From NCBI GenBank assembly GCA_964397995.1, contig CAYNLG010000129.1, positions 1 to 6,097 of the forward strand: a stretch of DNA of 6,097 nucleotides, in the 5' to 3' direction. The stretch is from CAYNLG01 sp964397995. GTDB taxonomy: Bacteria; Planctomycetota; Phycisphaerae; FEN-1346. Below are positions 3,827 through 6,097 of this stretch, one piece after another; positions within the stretch are counted from its first letter, which is position 1, and each line of letters starts with the position of its first letter. The position numbers and the translations under genes are program-made. Under the pieces are notes generated by a model, which saw only the letters and a list, made by a program, of their open reading frames with translations, made no database searches and was not told the DNA's origin.

Positions 3827-6097
3827 ATGTCCATCGAGATCGCCGCTGAGGTCGCGCGCCGGCACGGGTTGCCGGCCGAGACCGTGCTCGCCGTCCTGAA
3901 GCTCCTGGATGCCGGGCTGAGCCCGCAGTACATCGTCCAGTACCGCAAGGCCGACAGCGGCGGGATGGACGAGGCCCAGCTCGCCCAGCTGATCGCCAGC
4001 CGCAAGCACGAGCAGCGGCTCCAGAACCTGCGGCGGGAGGTCACCCAGGTGCTGGAGGCGGCGGGGGCAGCCACGCCCGCGCTGCTGAAGGCCGTCCAGC
4101 AGTCGAAGGAGCTGGAGCAGATCGCCGACATGGCGCGGCCCTTCCGCCCGGGGCACCGGACGGCGGGGTCGGTGGCGCTGGAGCGCGGCCTGGGGCCGCT
4201 GGCCGAGTACATCCTTCGCGGGCCGGCCGACGGGCCGGAGCCGGCGGCCCGGGCCGCCGAGTTCGTCCGCCCGGAGAAGGAGGTCTTCTCGGCCGACGAC
4301 GCCCTGGCCGGGGCCCAGCACATCCTGGCGGAGCGGGCGGCGAACAACTGGAACCTGCGGCACCTGGTGCGGGACTATGTGCGGCAGCACGGGGTCCTGA
4401 AAAGCGTCCAGGCGAAGAAGGCCGGCAAGGGGGCCGGCGAGTTCCGCGGGTACTTCGATTTCAGCGAACCCCTCGGCCACATCCCCCCGCACCGCGTCCT
4501 GGCGATCAACCGGGGCGAGCGGCAGAAGGCGCTGCGGGTGACGATCGCGGTCGACCGCGACGCCCTCATGGACCAGCTTTTGCCGCAGATCGCCCCGCCG
4601 GCGCACCGGTTCCGCGAGCAGCTGAAAGCCCTCGTCGTCGACGCGCTCGACCGGCTGGTGATTCCCGTCATCGACAAGGAGGTGCGGGCGGAACTCACGT
4701 CGGAGGCCGAGACGCACGCCATCGAGGTCTTCGCGGAGAATCTGCGGGGGCTGCTGATGGCGCCGCCGTTGCGGGACACCGTCGTGCTGGCGTTCCAGCC
4801 CGGGTTCCGCAGCGGGTGCAAGGTGGTCGTGCTCGCCGGCGACGGCGCCGTGCTGGCCGAGACGATCGTCTACCCCTTCGAGCCGCAGAAGAAACGCGAC
4901 GAGGCCAAGGAGGCGCTGCGGACGGCCGTCCGGACCCACGCGGTGGGCGTGGTGGCCATCGGCAACGGCACCGGCTGCCGCGACGCCGAGGAACTCGTCA
5001 GCGAAATCATCGCCGAGGGCGAGCCGGACCTGCGGTACACGATCGTCAACGAGGCGGGCGCGGGCGTCTATGCCGACAGCGACCGCGCGAAGGCCGAATT
5101 CCCGACCCTCGACGCCGCCGTCCGCGCCACGGTCAGCATCGGCCGCCGCCTCCAGGACCCCCTCCGGGAACTCGTCAAGATCGACCCTCGGGCCATCGGC
5201 GTGGGCCTGTACCAGCACGACGTGAACCAGGAGAACCTGCGGCGGGAGTTGGACGAGACGGTCCGGTCGTGCGTCTGCGCCGTCGGGGCCGACACCGACA
5301 CCGCCCCCGCCGAGATGCTCTGGTACGTCCCGGGGATGACCCCGGCGATGGTCCGGTCGCTGCTGGCGGCGCGGCAGGCGGGGCCGATCGCCTCGCGCGA
5401 GGTCCTCAAGGGCCTGGAGGGCTGGACCGAGGCCGCCTGGGACGAGGCCGTCGGGTTCCTGCGGGTGCGCGGCGGGACGAACCCGCTGGACGCGACGCGG
5501 CTGCACCCGAGCCAGTACGAGACGGCGCGGCAGGTGCTGGCGGAGATCGGCTTCGCGCCGGCCGACCTGCGCGACGCCGAGGCCCGCAAACAGATCCAGA
5601 CGGCCCTGACCGGCCGCCCCCTGGAGCCCCTGGCCGAGACGCTGGAGGCGCCCCTGGCGGAGGTGATGGACGTGGTGGCGGCGGTGCAGCGGCCGGACCA
5701 CGACCCGCGGTCGCGGAACCACGGGCCGATCTTCCGCGCGAAGATCCAGCACATCGAGGACTTCCAGCCGGGCATGTGGGTCAAGGGCACCGTCCGGAAC
5801 GTCGTCGACTTCGGCGCGTTCGTCGACATCGGCCTGAAGGAGGACGGGCTGATCCACATCAGCCAGTTCTCGCGGCGGTACGTACGGAACCCGCTCAAGT
5901 TCCTCCACGTCGGCGACGTGGTGGACGTGCGGATCGTGAAGATCGACACGCAGCGGCACCGGATCGCCCTGACGCTGATCAGCGAGAAGCCGGCGGCGAA
6001 GTCGGCGGAGCCCCCGCGGCGGAAGCCGCCGGAGGCCGCCGCCCAAGCCGCCTCCGGCCCGGCGCCCGCGGCCGGGCCGCGCGCGCCGGCCCCCGCC
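3827..6097 (+). CDS. Tex family RNA-binding protein (YqgF/HhH/S1), partial
   Basis: This gene encodes 757 residues and runs off the right edge with no stop. Tex is a conserved nucleic-acid-binding protein linked to transcription, related in architecture to eukaryotic Spt6. The order is canonical: N-terminal helical Tex domain (about 1-190, with Y-I-V-Q-Y-R-K and F-R-G-Y-F-D), YqgF/RuvC-like domain (about 318-450, with Q-P-G-F-R-S-G-C-K, G-N-G-T-G-C-R at 379-385, N-E-A-G at 408-411 and R-R-L-Q-D-P-L), helix-hairpin-helix region (about 480-560, ending N-P-L-D then H-P), S1 domain (about 646-719, with V-D-F-G-A-F-V-D-I-G), then a basic Ala/Pro-rich tail. E. coli Tex is 773 aa, so little is missing. 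The ATG at 3827 is the only in-frame start and matches the family N-terminus; AAGG at 3813-3816 is a weak ribosome site. The Asp of the DPG motif is Gln324, and the second hairpin (530-547) has lost L-G. The gene is divergent from the cobO-type operon. Confidence 0.93.
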   Translation, partial: MSIEIAAEVARRHGLPAETVLAVLKLLDAGLSPQYIVQYRKADSGGMDEAQLAQLIASRKHEQRLQNLRREVTQVLEAAGAATPALLKAVQQSKELEQIADMARPFRPGHRTAGSVALERGLGPLAEYILRGPADGPEPAARAAEFVRPEKEVFSADDALAGAQHILAERAANNWNLRHLVRDYVRQHGVLKSVQAKKAGKGAGEFRGYFDFSEPLGHIPPHRVLAINRGERQKALRVTIAVDRDALMDQLLPQIAPPAHRFREQLKALVVDALDRLVIPVIDKEVRAELTSEAETHAIEVFAENLRGLLMAPPLRDTVVLAFQPGFRSGCKVVVLAGDGAVLAETIVYPFEPQKKRDEAKEALRTAVRTHAVGVVAIGNGTGCRDAEELVSEIIAEGEPDLRYTIVNEAGAGVYADSDRAKAEFPTLDAAVRATVSIGRRLQDPLRELVKIDPRAIGVGLYQHDVNQENLRRELDETVRSCVCAVGADTDTAPAEMLWYVPGMTPAMVRSLLAARQAGPIASREVLKGLEGWTEAAWDEAVGFLRVRGGTNPLDATRLHPSQYETARQVLAEIGFAPADLRDAEARKQIQTALTGRPLEPLAETLEAPLAEVMDVVAAVQRPDHDPRSRNHGPIFRAKIQHIEDFQPGMWVKGTVRNVVDFGAFVDIGLKEDGLIHISQFSRRYVRNPLKFLHVGDVVDVRIVKIDTQRHRIALTLISEKPAAKSAEPPRRKPPEAAAQAASGPAPAAGPRAPAPA

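Noticed and set aside
3692..6046. Long minus-strand open frame opposite the tex-family gene
   Set aside because: It mirrors GC-rich codons of a clearly recognised gene; its translation is Arg/Asp/Val/Leu-rich without family motifs and its start has no good ribosome site.

Overview
The window is very GC-rich, with coding regions that strongly prefer G or C at the third codon position. It carries a PEP-CTERM sorted secreted protein and several families of short dispersed or tandem repeats. Together these suggest a GC-rich planctomycete-type bacterium (for example a Phycisphaerae-like or uncultured lineage). This placement is inference: there is no rRNA or other phylogenetic marker here, apart from a divergent Tex protein that a tree could place.

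Layout, left to right. Positions 1-487 hold no supportable gene. They contain an 8-bp tandem repeat in two blocks that share one register, a potential G-quadruplex, several GC hairpins and one copy of a 50-bp repeat. Positions 488-1447 (minus) encode a PEP-CTERM protein with a signal peptide, and an extended -10 promoter lies just upstream. Positions 1448-1761 are non-coding and hold that promoter, a purine-rich tract and the second copy of the 50-bp repeat in the same orientation. The PEP-CTERM gene and its promoter therefore sit between 50-bp direct repeats.

Positions 1762-3661 (minus) are a tight three-gene operon, transcribed cobO-type corrinoid adenosyltransferase, then a 319-aa protein of unknown function, then a PqqD-like protein. 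Both internal junctions are TGATG stop/start overlaps, so the three products are probably translated in a coupled way. The 319-aa protein looks like an internal duplication. No radical SAM enzyme or RiPP precursor is visible next to the PqqD-like gene, so its partner may be the unknown protein, although the sequence does not prove this.

Positions 3662-3826 are a divergent promoter region. It has a good sigma70-like promoter for the operon (TTGCGG-17-TAGAAT) and one for the rightward gene (TTGCGT-18-TATACT). A perfect 12-bp palindrome lies almost entirely in the spacer of the first. Positions 3827-6097 (plus) encode a Tex/YqgF-S1 family RNA-binding protein that runs off the right edge without a stop. 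It is a divergent family member: the DPG aspartate of the YqgF domain is Gln and the second helix-hairpin-helix is eroded.

The parts most worth following up are the cobO/unknown/PqqD-like operon, the duplicated unknown protein, the repeat pair downstream of two stop codons, and the divergent Tex. No CRISPR array, tRNA, rRNA, transposase or phage gene was seen.
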